A DNA stretch of 64,000 bases from JACQAP01 sp035548375 (GTDB lineage Bacteria; Pseudomonadota; Gammaproteobacteria; Burkholderiales; JACQAP01). Below, piece by piece: positions 48,915 through 56,837 of this stretch (positions within the stretch are counted from its first letter, which is position 1; every line of letters begins with the position of its first letter). The stretch covers positions 62,001-126,000 of the forward strand of contig DASZTG010000044.1 in NCBI GenBank assembly GCA_035548375.1. The letters run 5' to 3'. A model generated the notes under the pieces. That model made no database searches, was not told the DNA's origin, and was given only the letters and a program-made list of their open reading frames with translations. The position numbers and the translations under genes are program-made.

Positions 48915-50564
48915 ATGGCAGCAAAAGACGTCAAATTCCACGACTCAGCCCGCAACCGCATCGTTGCCGGCGTCAACATCCTGGCCGACGCGGTCAAGGT
49001 GACCCTCGGCCCGAAGGGCCGCAACGTCGTGCTGGAGCGTTCGTTCGGCGCTCCCACGATCACCAAGGACGGCGTGTCCGTCGCGAAGGAAATCGAGCTG
49101 AAGGACAAGTTCGAGAACATGGGCGCGCAAATGGTGAAGGAAGTCGCGTCCAAGACTTCCGATGTCGCCGGTGACGGCACCACGACGGCAACCGTGCTGG
49201 CGCAGGCGATCGTGCAGGAAGGCATGAAGTTCGTTGCCGCCGGCATGAACCCGATGGACCTCAAGCGCGGCATCGACAAGGCTGTCACGGGCATCGTCGA
49301 CGAGCTCAAGAAGATCTCCAAGCCCTGCACGACCGGCAAGGAAATCGCGCAAGTCGGTTCGATTTCGGCCAACTCCGACACCGTCATCGGCCAGAAGATC
49401 GCCGAGGCAATGGAAAAAGTCGGCAAGGAAGGCGTCATCACCGTCGAGGACGGCTCCGGCCTGGAAGACGAGCTCGAGGTCGTGGAAGGCATGCAGTTCG
49501 ACCGCGGCTACCTTTCCCCGTACTTCATCAACAATCCGGACCGCCAGATCGCGATCCTGGAAAATCCCTACGTCCTGCTGCACGACAAGAAGATTTCCAA
49601 CATCCGCGAGCTGCTGCCGGTGCTGGAACTGGTCGCCAAGGCCGGCCGTCCGCTGCTGATCGTGGCCGAAGACGTCGATGGCGAAGCGCTGGCGACCCTT
49701 GTGGTGAACAACATCCGCGGCATCCTGAAGACCTGCGCCGTCAAGGCGCCCGGCTTCGGCGACCGTCGCAAGGCAATGCTGGAAGACATCGCGATCCTGA
49801 CAGGCGGCACCGTGATCGCCGAGGAAGTCGGCCTGACGCTGGAAAAGGCGACGCTGAAGGATCTGGGCCAGGCCAAGCGCCTCGAGGTTGGCAAGGAAGA
49901 AACCACCATCATCGACGGCGCCGGCGACGGCAAGACCATCGAAGGCCGCGTCAAGTCGATCCGCAAGCAGATCGATGAAGCGACGAGCGACTACGACCGC
50001 GAAAAGCTGCAGGAACGCGTCGCCAAGCTCGCCGGCGGCGTTGCGCTGATCAAGGTCGGCGCCGCGACGGAAGTCGAGATGAAGGAAAAGAAGGCGCGGG
50101 TCGAGGATGCACTGCATGCAACGCGTGCCGCGGTCGAGGAAGGCATCGTGGCCGGCGGCGGCGTCGCGCTGATTCGTGCGCGCAGCTCGATCGCGAAGCT
50201 CAAGGGCGACAACGCCGACCAGGACGCGGGCATCAAGATCGTGATGCGTGCCCTGGAAGAGCCGCTGCGCATGATCGCATCCAACGCCGGCGACGAGCCG
50301 TCCGTCGTGCTCAACAAGGTTGCGGAAGGCAAGGGTAACTTCGGTTACAACGCCGCGACCGGGGACTACGGCGACATGGTGGAACTGGGCGTGCTCGATC
50401 CCACCAAGGTCACGCGCTACGCGCTGCAAAACGCGGCGTCGGTTGCCGGGCTGATCCTGACCACCGCGGCGATGGTCGCCGAAGCGCCGAAGGAAGAGCA
50501 TTCCCACGGCGGTGGCGGCGGCGGCATGGGCGGCATGGGTGGAATGGGCGGCATGGACATGTAA
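48915..50564 (+). CDS. groEL: chaperonin GroEL
   Basis: 549 residues. The apical, intermediate and equatorial domains are full length. ATP-site segments LGPKGRNVVLE and DGTTTATVLAQ are present, and the C-terminal tail has the flexible GGM repeats ending GGMDM. It folds proteins in the GroES-capped cavity. Regulated with groES by the sigma32/CIRCE region. Confidence 0.98.
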   Translation: MAAKDVKFHDSARNRIVAGVNILADAVKVTLGPKGRNVVLERSFGAPTITKDGVSVAKEIELKDKFENMGAQMVKEVASKTSDVAGDGTTTATVLAQAIVQEGMKFVAAGMNPMDLKRGIDKAVTGIVDELKKISKPCTTGKEIAQVGSISANSDTVIGQKIAEAMEKVGKEGVITVEDGSGLEDELEVVEGMQFDRGYLSPYFINNPDRQIAILENPYVLLHDKKISNIRELLPVLELVAKAGRPLLIVAEDVDGEALATLVVNNIRGILKTCAVKAPGFGDRRKAMLEDIAILTGGTVIAEEVGLTLEKATLKDLGQAKRLEVGKEETTIIDGAGDGKTIEGRVKSIRKQIDEATSDYDREKLQERVAKLAGGVALIKVGAATEVEMKEKKARVEDALHATRAAVEEGIVAGGGVALIRARSSIAKLKGDNADQDAGIKIVMRALEEPLRMIASNAGDEPSVVLNKVAEGKGNFGYNAATGDYGDMVELGVLDPTKVTRYALQNAASVAGLILTTAAMVAEAPKEEHSHGGGGGGMGGMGGMGGMDM

Positions 50565-50599
50565 TCCCGCTTCGGGATTTCCGTCCCGCAGTTGCAAAG

Positions 50600-50626
50600 G
50601 CCCCGCTTCGGCGGGGCTTTTGTTTT
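50600..50626 (+). terminator. Rho-independent terminator after groEL
   Basis: GCCCCGC pairs with GCGGGGC around a TTCG tetraloop, followed by TTTTGTTTT. Confidence 0.9.
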
Positions 50627-50693
50627 CATGCCCGGTCAACGCAGGATGTCGGCGCGGCGTTCAGAATTGCTGCAAGTGCGCCAAGGCATGACA

Positions 50694-50722
50694 TTGACAA
50701 TCGCCGGGTAACGGCAATTAAA
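50694..50722 (+). promoter_or_regulatory. possible promoter of the MHS transporter gene
   Basis: TTGACA at 50694 is perfect; 17 bases later ATTAAA is a weak -10. A leader hairpin follows (CGCGACG at 50736 with CGTCGCG at 50753) before the AGGGGAGGAAGC ribosome-binding site. Confidence 0.4.
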
Positions 50723-50783
50723 CTGTCGTCCGGATCGCGACGCCGCCCTGGACGTCGCGGCGACAATCAAAAGGGGAGGAAGC

Positions 50784-52457
50784 ATGACTGGGAGCTCGAC
50801 CAGCGCGCAAGGCAAGGGCCATTCCGACTTCAATCCCGGCGAGAAAAGGGTCATATTCGCGTCCTCGCTCGGGACGGTCTTCGAGTGGTATGACTTCTAC
50901 CTGTACGGCTCGCTCGCGGCCATCATCTCCAAGCAGTTCTTCTCCGCCGTCAATCCGACCGCCGCCTTCATATTTGCATTGCTGGCCTTTGCGGCGGGAT
51001 TCGCCGTGCGCCCGTTCGGCGCGCTGATCTTCGGGCGGCTGGGCGACCTGGTCGGGCGCAAGTACACCTTCCTGATCACGATCGTGATCATGGGCACCTC
51101 GACTTTCGTGGTCGGTTTGCTGCCCAGTTATGAATCGATCGGCATTGCCGCGCCGGTCATCCTGATCGGGTTGCGCCTGCTGCAGGGCCTGGCCCTGGGC
51201 GGGGAATACGGCGGCGCGGCGACGTATGTCGCGGAGCATGCGCCCGACAACCGTCGCGGGCGCGACACCAGCTGGATCCAGACCACCGCGACACTGGGCT
51301 TGTTCCTGTCGCTTGCCGTGATTCTCGGCGTGCGCACCAGCATCGGCGAAGAGGAATTTGCCAAGTGGGGATGGCGCATCCCGTTCCTGGTTTCGGTGCT
51401 GCTGCTCGCGATCTCGGTATGGATCCGGTTGCAGTTGCAAGAATCGCCAGTGTTCCAGCGCATGAAGGACGAGGGCAAGAATTCCAAGGCGCCGCTGACC
51501 GAATCCTTCGGCCAGTGGAAGAACCTGAAGATCGTCATCCTCGCGCTGTTGGGGTTGACTGCCGGCCAGGCCGTCGTCTGGTACACCGGCCAGTTCTACG
51601 CGCTCTTTTTCCTGACGCAGACCTTGAAGATGGATGGCGCGACGGCGAACCTGCTGATCGGACTGTCGCTTCTGATCGGCACGCCGTTCTTCATTGTCTT
51701 CGGCGCGCTTTCCGATCGCATCGGGCGCAAGCCGATCATCATGGCGGGATGCCTGATCGCCGCGCTGACTTATTTTCCGTTGTTCAAGGCGCTGACCCAC
51801 TACGCCAACCCCGCGCTCGAAAATGCATTGGCCACGGCGCCGGTAACGGTCGTCGCGGATCCGGCGACCTGCTCCTTCCAGTTCAACCCGGTCGGCACGA
51901 CGAAATTCACGAGTTCCTGCGACATTGCGAAGGCGTTCCTCGCGCGCGCGTCCGTGAATTATTCCAACGAAGCGGCGCCCGCGGGCACCACGGCGACGGT
52001 CAAGGTCGGCGATGTGACTGTACCCGGCTTCGAAGGCGCTGGACTGTCGAAAGAGGACTACAAGGCAAAGGCCGACGAGTTCAACAAGGCGATGGGCGAG
52101 GCGGTCAAGGCGCACGGCTATCCGGCAAAGCTCGATCCGGCGCAAGCCAACAAGCCGATGATCGTGCTGATCCTGGTGATACTGGTGATCTACGTCACGA
52201 TGGTCTACGGGCCGATCGCCGCGATGCTGGTGGAAATGTTTCCCACCAGGATACGGTATACGTCGATGTCGCTGCCCTACCACATCGGCAACGGCTGGTT
52301 CGGTGGATTCCTGCCGACGACCGCGTTTGCGATGGTCGCGGCGACCGGCGATATCTACTACGGCCTCTGGTATCCGATCGTGATTGCGTTGATGAGCTTC
52401 GTGATCGGCACGCTGTTCATCAAGGAAACGCGACACCGCAGCATCCACCAGGATTGA
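50784..52457 (+). CDS. MFS transporter, metabolite:H+ symporter (MHS) family
   Basis: 557 residues, longer than a usual 420-450-residue MHS protein. The N-terminal signature SLGTVFEWYDFYLYG and the loop-2 motif FGRLGDLVGRKYTF fix the family. Between two late helices there is an extra hydrophilic segment of about 110 residues (about 350-460) with two Cys (ATCSF, SSCD), which should be periplasmic. MHS members carry organic acids, proline, betaine or shikimate with protons; the substrate here is unknown. A terminator follows. Confidence 0.88.
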   Translation: MTGSSTSAQGKGHSDFNPGEKRVIFASSLGTVFEWYDFYLYGSLAAIISKQFFSAVNPTAAFIFALLAFAAGFAVRPFGALIFGRLGDLVGRKYTFLITIVIMGTSTFVVGLLPSYESIGIAAPVILIGLRLLQGLALGGEYGGAATYVAEHAPDNRRGRDTSWIQTTATLGLFLSLAVILGVRTSIGEEEFAKWGWRIPFLVSVLLLAISVWIRLQLQESPVFQRMKDEGKNSKAPLTESFGQWKNLKIVILALLGLTAGQAVVWYTGQFYALFFLTQTLKMDGATANLLIGLSLLIGTPFFIVFGALSDRIGRKPIIMAGCLIAALTYFPLFKALTHYANPALENALATAPVTVVADPATCSFQFNPVGTTKFTSSCDIAKAFLARASVNYSNEAAPAGTTATVKVGDVTVPGFEGAGLSKEDYKAKADEFNKAMGEAVKAHGYPAKLDPAQANKPMIVLILVILVIYVTMVYGPIAAMLVEMFPTRIRYTSMSLPYHIGNGWFGGFLPTTAFAMVAATGDIYYGLWYPIVIALMSFVIGTLFIKETRHRSIHQD

Positions 52458-52479
52458 AGCATCGGGGATATCCCCTGAA

Positions 52480-52508
52480 AAGCCCGCAAACTGCGGGCTT
52501 TTTGCTTT
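52480..52508 (+). terminator. Rho-independent terminator after the MHS gene
   Basis: AAGCCCGCA pairs with TGCGGGCTT around an AAC loop, followed by TTT and then GCTTTT. Confidence 0.9.
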
Positions 52509-52535
52509 TGGCGGCGGGCTGATTTCGGGTAGAAT
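52508..52535 (+). promoter_or_regulatory. candidate promoter of the tRNA-Phe region
   Basis: TTGGCG at 52508 and TAGAAT at 52530 with a 16-base spacer, about 45 bases before the first tRNA-like copy. If active it would transcribe all three interrupted copies and the intact tRNA. Confidence 0.45.
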
Positions 52536-52580
52536 GCCGCGCTTTCGCCGGCGATGCCTTCATTGCGATTGCGGCGAGAC

Positions 52581-52700
52581 GGCCAGGTAGCTCAGTCGGT
52601 AGAGCAGAGGACTGCAAACAAGGGGCTTCATCGCTTGTTGTAGTGAAGGCCAACCTTTCACGCCAGTGCAAGGTTATGCCGGAGCTAAAATCCTTGTGTC
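52581..52700 (+). repeat. interrupted tRNA-Phe 5' half, copy 1
   Basis: 52581-52614 equals residues 1-34 of tRNA-Phe (acceptor 5' strand GGCCAGG, D-arm, anticodon 5' strand). A 72-nt insert (52615-52686) follows, then AAAATCCTTGTGTC, the 3' anticodon strand. The T-arm, acceptor 3' strand and CCA are missing; 52701-52765 is unrelated to the other copies. The insert differs from copy 3 at three positions. It has two predicted hairpins, but copy 1 carries a mismatch in the first (AAGGGG) and changes in the second. Confidence 0.85.
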
Positions 52701-52765
52701 CACTTGGGAGTGCCCGGGTCGTCTGATCCGGGTAGTTCGGTCGTAACAGTTTTGTGCAGGACAGT

Positions 52766-52888
52766 GGCCAAGTAGCTCAGTCGGTAGAGCAGAGGACTGC
52801 AAACAAGCGGCTTCATCGCTTGTTTCAGTGAAGGCTAACCTTTCACGTCAGTGCAAGGTTATGCCGGAGCTAAAATCCTTGTGTCGGT
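52766..52888 (+). repeat. interrupted tRNA-Phe 5' half, copy 2
   Basis: 52766-52799 is identical to residues 1-34 of the intact tRNA-Phe. The insert 52800-52871 is 72 nt. Its first hairpin is perfect (AAACAAGCG with CGCTTGTTT around GCTTCAT). The second is GGC/TAACCTT/CAC with GTG/AAGGTTA/GCC around GTCA. AAAATCCTTGTGTCGGT follows, then a unique tail to 52948 containing ATCCGAT/ATCGGAT. The 3' half of the tRNA is absent. Confidence 0.88.
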
Positions 52889-52948
52889 CGCTGGAGAAGT
52901 TGAAGGCAGTAGAATCCGATTCCCCATCGGATGACAGTTGCAAACGGG

Positions 52949-53065
52949 GGCCAAGTAGCTCAGTCGGTAGAGCAGAGGACTGCAAACAAGCGGCTTCATC
53001 GCTTGTTGTAGTGAAGGCTAACCTTTCACGTCAGTGCAAGGTTATGCCGGAGCTAAAATCCTTGT
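52949..53065 (+). repeat. interrupted tRNA-Phe 5' half, copy 3
   Basis: 52949-52982 is identical to residues 1-34 of the intact tRNA-Phe; insert 52983-53054 (72 nt) differs from copy 2 at two positions, both near TTGTTG/TTGTTT. AAAATCCTTGT follows and then a unique tail to 53123 with CCACG/CGTGG. The starts of the three copies and of the intact tRNA are 185, 183 and 175 bases apart. Confidence 0.88.
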
Positions 53066-53123
53066 AGCGGCCACCGGAAGTCGGTCCACGCGCAATCGTG
53101 GCGTATGTTGTGAGCAGCACAGT

Positions 53124-53199
<76 letters not shown>

Positions 53200-53264
53200 C
53201 TCTATTTGGACTAGAAGGAAGCAGACGCTAACCAGCTTCTACAATTGCCAGGGGTTTTCTACAA

Positions 53265-53858
53265 ATGGCCGAATTTCGCAAGGGCCACTTCTATAACTGG
53301 TCACTCGGCAATTGGCCTCAACCTCAGGGCGTCACCTATACCTGCGGTTTCTGCGGCGCTTTTGCGGCCCCGAAACAAAGTACGCAGGGACAGCTTCACA
53401 TTGACGGCAGACCACAAGCCAAGGTCGGGTGGATGCATATATGTCCCGTTTGCACTCAACCGACCTACATAAATGGCGACAACACGGCGCATCCTGCGGT
53501 CCGTCTTGGATCTGAAGTCGCCGGAATTCCCGAAGATGGGCTTAAGCAACTGTATTCCGAGGCACGCGATTGCTCCGCGGCCGGCGCATTCACAGCTTGC
53601 GTAATGGTCTGCAGGAAAATCCTGATGAACCTCGCGGTCCGAGAAGGTGCGCCCGAAGGCGAATTGTTCGCTAGCTACGTGACATATCTCGCCGACAAAG
53701 GATTCGTGCCGCCGAAAGGTAAAGGATGGGTGGATAAGATTCGCCAAAAAGGTAACGAAGCGAATCATCAAATCGCACTAATGACCGCAGCGGATGCGGC
53801 CGAGGTTTTGAAATTCATCGAAGCTCTTCTCCGATATAACTTCGAATTGGTGGCGTAG
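53265..53858 (+). CDS. DUF4145-like zinc-ribbon protein
   Basis: 197 residues. Two CxxC knuckles, CGFC (about residue 27) and CPVC (about residue 60), suggest a zinc ribbon. The C-terminal part, with LYSEARDCSAAGAFTACVMVCRKIL and KIRQKGNEANHQI, looks like the DUF4145 domain, a HEPN-like helical fold often found near restriction and defence genes. No function is established. The region is visibly richer in A and T than its surroundings and lies between the two attachment repeats, consistent with horizontal acquisition. Confidence 0.75.
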   Translation: MAEFRKGHFYNWSLGNWPQPQGVTYTCGFCGAFAAPKQSTQGQLHIDGRPQAKVGWMHICPVCTQPTYINGDNTAHPAVRLGSEVAGIPEDGLKQLYSEARDCSAAGAFTACVMVCRKILMNLAVREGAPEGELFASYVTYLADKGFVPPKGKGWVDKIRQKGNEANHQIALMTAADAAEVLKFIEALLRYNFELVA

Positions 53859-53899
53859 CGCTTCGAAGCACTTTGAGTGCTATCCCCTCAACTTTCTGT

Positions 53900-54622
53900 A
53901 TGTCGGACGAGAAGATTTCCCTTCCCCCAGCGGCAAACCTGGACGACGCGGGACATGCTCTTGCAAAAGGATTGATCGGCGCGATCCCAATAGTGGGTTC
54001 GCCGGCAGCCGAGATATTTACATTGATATTCGCGCCGTCGCTGGAAAAGCGGCGCGACGTTTGGCTCGGGGAGCTGGCAAAAGCAGTCTACGAATTGCAA
54101 TCCAAGCATGGATTGGACATCAAAAGATTGCAGAGTGACGATCAATTCGTTTCACTGGTCTTGAACGCTACACAGGTGGCGCTACGAAATCATCACGCAC
54201 TGAAGCTTAGTTTTTTACGTCAAGCTATCGTGAGCGGATTTTCGTTGGGAGACAGCTTTGCGGATGACGAGGCACATTTATTTGTCCGACTCATTGATGA
54301 ACTTTCACCTAGGCAGTTGAAGTTTGTGGCGAATGTTCGGGCCTATAGTGCACTGGACGGGCATGTGGCTGGCGTATTTTTAGCGGGTGAGAGCATCAAT
54401 TTTGATACTAAAGAGGCTGACTGGATCGCTGCTCCTTTGGAGAAGGAGCTCATTTCCCGAGGCTTGTATGAAATCAATGGCCAGCAGGGTAGCGGAAGAA
54501 TGTGTCTAAGCGAGCTTGGCTATCGATTCATGATTTTTCTATCTGGCGAAGAGTCTCATCAAGACCGGGAATGGATGAATGAGCAACGTCGATTTCGAGT
54601 AAACGCCCAGTCACGGAACTAG
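53900..54622 (+). CDS. unknown protein with N-terminal hydrophobic segment
   Basis: 240 residues from the ATG at 53900; a TTG at 53873 would add nine. Residues about 20-45 (KGLIGAIPIVGSPAAEIFTLIF) form a glycine-rich hydrophobic stretch that could insert into a membrane. The rest is helical and charged, with a possible winged-helix-like end (ELISRGLYEINGQQGSGRMCLSELGYRF). I do not recognise a family with certainty. It follows the DUF4145-like gene by 41 bases and ends against the integrase remnant. A two-gene cargo unit, perhaps for defence, is conceivable. Confidence 0.65.
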   Translation: MSDEKISLPPAANLDDAGHALAKGLIGAIPIVGSPAAEIFTLIFAPSLEKRRDVWLGELAKAVYELQSKHGLDIKRLQSDDQFVSLVLNATQVALRNHHALKLSFLRQAIVSGFSLGDSFADDEAHLFVRLIDELSPRQLKFVANVRAYSALDGHVAGVFLAGESINFDTKEADWIAAPLEKELISRGLYEINGQQGSGRMCLSELGYRFMIFLSGEESHQDREWMNEQRRFRVNAQSRN

Positions 54623-55070
54623 CTATTTAAGAGGCCGGACTCGATCACCCTTCCTGTTCCTTGTGTAGTGTTGGGTCATCGATTGATGCTTGTGCCCTAG
54701 GAGTTTCTGTGCATATTGCAAGTCTTCGGCATCCGTCACCGACTTTGCGCGTATATCCCCGAAACTGAAAGTTCGCCCCTGCCGCGGCTCGCGCTTTGTC
54801 GAAACGCGTACGCAATGCGAAGTAAGTTGACCGCTGCTCCTTTTCATCGCGGACTAGAGCTAGTCCCGTCGCGTTTCGCGGACACTCTTGAACGCGAGCG
54901 ACAGCGGTCGCGAGTTTCCCGATCACCTCGATTCGTCGTTTCCTCCCAGTCTAGCCCTGGTGTGATCCACAACGCGCCGTCGCAGATATCGGAGCGCTGC
55001 AGCTTGAGCACGTCGAGCTGTCGCCGGACGCCGGCAAGCGTTCGTAGATTTGATCTAGTTTATTATTTCG
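54623..55070 (-). pseudogene. decayed tyrosine recombinase (phage-type integrase), C-terminal part
   Basis: The segment reads as an integrase catalytic domain only when frames are joined. VLKLQRSDICDGALWIT is in one frame; RIEVIGKLATAVARVQ to FDKARAAAGANFQFR is in another; DIRAKSVTDAEDLQYAQKLLGH and MTQHYTRNRKGDRVRPLK are in a third. The join before DIRAK needs removal of one G from a GGGG run at about 54761, and a TAG stands where a Lys codon is expected near 54946. The catalytic LLGH and HY residues survive. The N-terminal half is missing. It is clearly inactive. Confidence 0.85.
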
Positions 55071-55087
55071 TAAGCCTAAAAATTGGC

Positions 55088-55173
55088 CGGTGGTTCGATT
55101 TAGTTCCGGCATAACTCCTGACGGGTTATGCCTCCACTGAAACAGCCGTCGCTGTTTTCGCCCTTGGCCACCA
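55088..55173 (+). repeat. right attachment-site repeat (tRNA-Phe 3' end), interrupted
   Basis: 55088-55100 (CGGTGGTTCGATT) and 55159-55173 (CGCCCTTGGCCACCA) together reproduce the 3' 29 bases of tRNA-Phe minus one C. The break falls in the T-loop and T-stem junction. This marks the right edge of the relict element and, with 53171-53199, brackets about 1.9 kb. Confidence 0.75.
55101..55158 (-). repeat. inverted, shortened relative of the tRNA-loop insert
   Basis: Read on the minus strand this 58-nt segment starts AAAACAGC, has a 7-bp hairpin (AAACAGC/GCTGTTT), the shared CAGTG-AGGC block, an 8-bp hairpin with arms GGCATAAC and GTTATGCC, and ends CCGGAACTA. The inserts in copies 1-3 carry TGTTTCAGTGAAGGC and end GTTATGCCGGAGCTA in the same order. 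The two are therefore members of one family, with shorter stems here. Confidence 0.7.
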
Positions 55174-55222
55174 TCCCTCCCATTCCCTGTCCCGCAGAGT
55201 CGTTGCCAGCCGTATTCGCCGC

Positions 55223-55252
55223 TTGACAGCGGTGCGAGTGTGCCTTGATAGT
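55223..55252 (+). promoter_or_regulatory. candidate promoter of the TRAP operon
   Basis: TTGACA at 55223 is perfect; 18 bases later GATAGT at 55247 matches four of six -10 positions. It lies 67 bases before dctP, just outside the relict element. Confidence 0.45.
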
Positions 55253-55318
55253 TCGGGGCGTAAAACGTCAAGCGGCGCCGTCGGGCCCGCATAAAAACTA
55301 AAATCCCCCGGAGAGAGC

Positions 55319-56308
55319 ATGAAATCCTTCCTGTCCGCCGTCGCAGCGATCCTGTTGTCCGTATCGGCGTGCGTCGCCGGCGCCGCCGACCTCACGCTGC
55401 GTTTCGGCACGCCGTTCGTGACCAACAGCAACCTGCACAAGGCGATGGAGGAATTCGCCAAGGTCGTCGACAAGGAAAGCGGCGGCAAGATCCGCGTGCA
55501 GGTCTACGCGGACAGCCAGATCGGGGACATCCAGCAGCTCATCGCGGGCATGCAGCTCGGCACCGTCGACATGGCCTACCTGGGCGTGGGCAATTCGGGC
55601 CAGCTCAAGGATTGCGGCGCGCTGAACATCGCCTACCTGCCCTACCTGTTCAAGAACAAGGAAAAAGCCACCCAGGTCCTGAACGGCCCGATCATGCAGG
55701 AGTTCTACGATGCCTGCGCAAAGTCCTCTGGCGTGCGCATTTTCGCGGTGGCCGGCGCGCGCTCGCCGCGTGCGATCGTCACGACCAAGGGCCCGATCAA
55801 GAAGCCGGAGGACCTGAAGGGCCTGCGGCTGCGCATCCCGCCGATACCGATTTTCCGCGAAACGTTCGAATCGCTGGGCGTCAAAGTGGTGCCGCTGGGC
55901 CTGAATGAAGTCTACATGGCGCTGTCGCGCGGGCAAGTCGACGGCCAGGACAACGGCTTCGACCTGACGCTGACGTTCCGCTTCCACGAAGTGTCGAAGT
56001 ACTGGACCGCGACCGACCACGTCTACGACGTCGCGGCCTGGTACATTTCCGAGCGCCGCTGGAAGTCCATGACCAAGGAGCAGCAGGCGCTGTTCGTGAA
56101 GGCCGCGCAGATCGGCGGCAAGGTTGCCACCGACATGGGCGAGAAGTTCGACCGCGACGGCATGGAGGAGTTGAAGAAGCAGGGTGTGATCTACACCGTG
56201 CCTGACAAGGCCGCCTTCGAGCATGCCTGGAAGGACGTCTACAAAAGCTACGAAGGCAAGGTCTGGCCCGACGGGCTCGTCGCCAAGCTGAAGGCCGCGC
56301 AGAAATAG
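55319..56308 (+). CDS. dctP: TRAP transporter substrate-binding protein (DctP family)
   Basis: 329 residues with a signal peptide ending near AGAA (about residue 23). The DctP fold is shown by LRFGTPFVTNSN, GDIQQLIAGMQLGTVDMAY, KGLRLRIPPIPIF (the conserved substrate-binding Arg) and ALSRGQVDGQDNGFD. It captures an organic anion, usually a carboxylate, in the periplasm. GGAGAGAG precedes the ATG. The substrate is not readable from the sequence. Confidence 0.94.
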   Translation: MKSFLSAVAAILLSVSACVAGAADLTLRFGTPFVTNSNLHKAMEEFAKVVDKESGGKIRVQVYADSQIGDIQQLIAGMQLGTVDMAYLGVGNSGQLKDCGALNIAYLPYLFKNKEKATQVLNGPIMQEFYDACAKSSGVRIFAVAGARSPRAIVTTKGPIKKPEDLKGLRLRIPPIPIFRETFESLGVKVVPLGLNEVYMALSRGQVDGQDNGFDLTLTFRFHEVSKYWTATDHVYDVAAWYISERRWKSMTKEQQALFVKAAQIGGKVATDMGEKFDRDGMEELKKQGVIYTVPDKAAFEHAWKDVYKSYEGKVWPDGLVAKLKAAQK

Positions 56309-56333
56309 CGTCGCCGGGCGGCCCGGTCCAGGC

Positions 56334-56837
56334 ATGATCTCGTTCCTCAATCGCGCGCTGCACGTGATCGACGTGCTCCTCGAGTGGGTCATCGTCCTGC
56401 TGATGACGTCGCTCGTGGTCATCGTCGCGCTGCAGTTCGTCGACCGGCATTTCATCGACACCGGCATTGCCGCGCCGGACCAGTACGCGCGCGTCGCGCT
56501 CGTCTGGCTGACGTTCATCGGCTTCGCGGTCGCGGTGCGCGCAATGGTGAACATCCGCGTGGACCTGATCGACGCGCACCTGCCGCCGAAGGTGCGGCAC
56601 GTGCTCGAGATGGCGTTCGACCTGTTGCTCGTGGTCCTGCTCGTCGTGCTCATTCCCGGCAGCTGGAAGCTCATCGTGATCGGCAAGGACCAGGAGCTGC
56701 TCGGCACGGTGTTCACGGCTGCGGTCCCCGCCGCGGGTGCGCTGATAGCGGCGGTGCTCATGCTGTTGTTCGTGGGATTGCGCTTCGTCGTGCGCCTCAC
56801 CGGCCACGAGCTTGCCCGGCCCCAGGAGCCTCACTGA
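56334..56837 (+). CDS. dctQ: TRAP transporter small permease (DctQ family)
   Basis: 167 residues with four predicted membrane helices (about 15-36, 50-68, 88-108, 130-150). The DctQ-like FIGFAVAVRAMVNIRVDLID segment is clear. It forms the membrane unit with DctM. Its stop overlaps the dctM start as TGATG. Confidence 0.93.
   Translation: MISFLNRALHVIDVLLEWVIVLLMTSLVVIVALQFVDRHFIDTGIAAPDQYARVALVWLTFIGFAVAVRAMVNIRVDLIDAHLPPKVRHVLEMAFDLLLVVLLVVLIPGSWKLIVIGKDQELLGTVFTAAVPAAGALIAAVLMLLFVGLRFVVRLTGHELARPQEPH

Noticed and set aside
48274..48924. Long N-terminal extension of bioA
   Set aside because: The frame runs open through the groES gene and its promoter; BioA similarity starts at the ATG at 48273.
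48945..50639. 564-residue minus-strand ORF
   Set aside because: Exact antisense of groEL with the skewed composition of a shadow frame.
52581..52614. tRNA-Cys, because the loop of the interrupted copies reads CTGCAAA
   Set aside because: The GCA is created by the insert junction; the body is tRNA-Phe and the 3' half is missing.
52615..52686. Insert read as a group I or group II intron in a tRNA
   Set aside because: It is 72 nt, lacks recognisable intron cores and a terminal G, and the downstream exon is missing in all three copies, so splicing would give no tRNA.
52615..52686. Insert read as an integron attC site
   Set aside because: The inner arms resemble TAAC/GTTA, but the ends do not fit RYYYAAC/GTTRRRY well and there is no integron integrase or cassette gene around it.
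52828..53067. 79-residue ORF with an internal amino-acid repeat
   Set aside because: It only reads through two copies of the non-coding insert and tRNA half.
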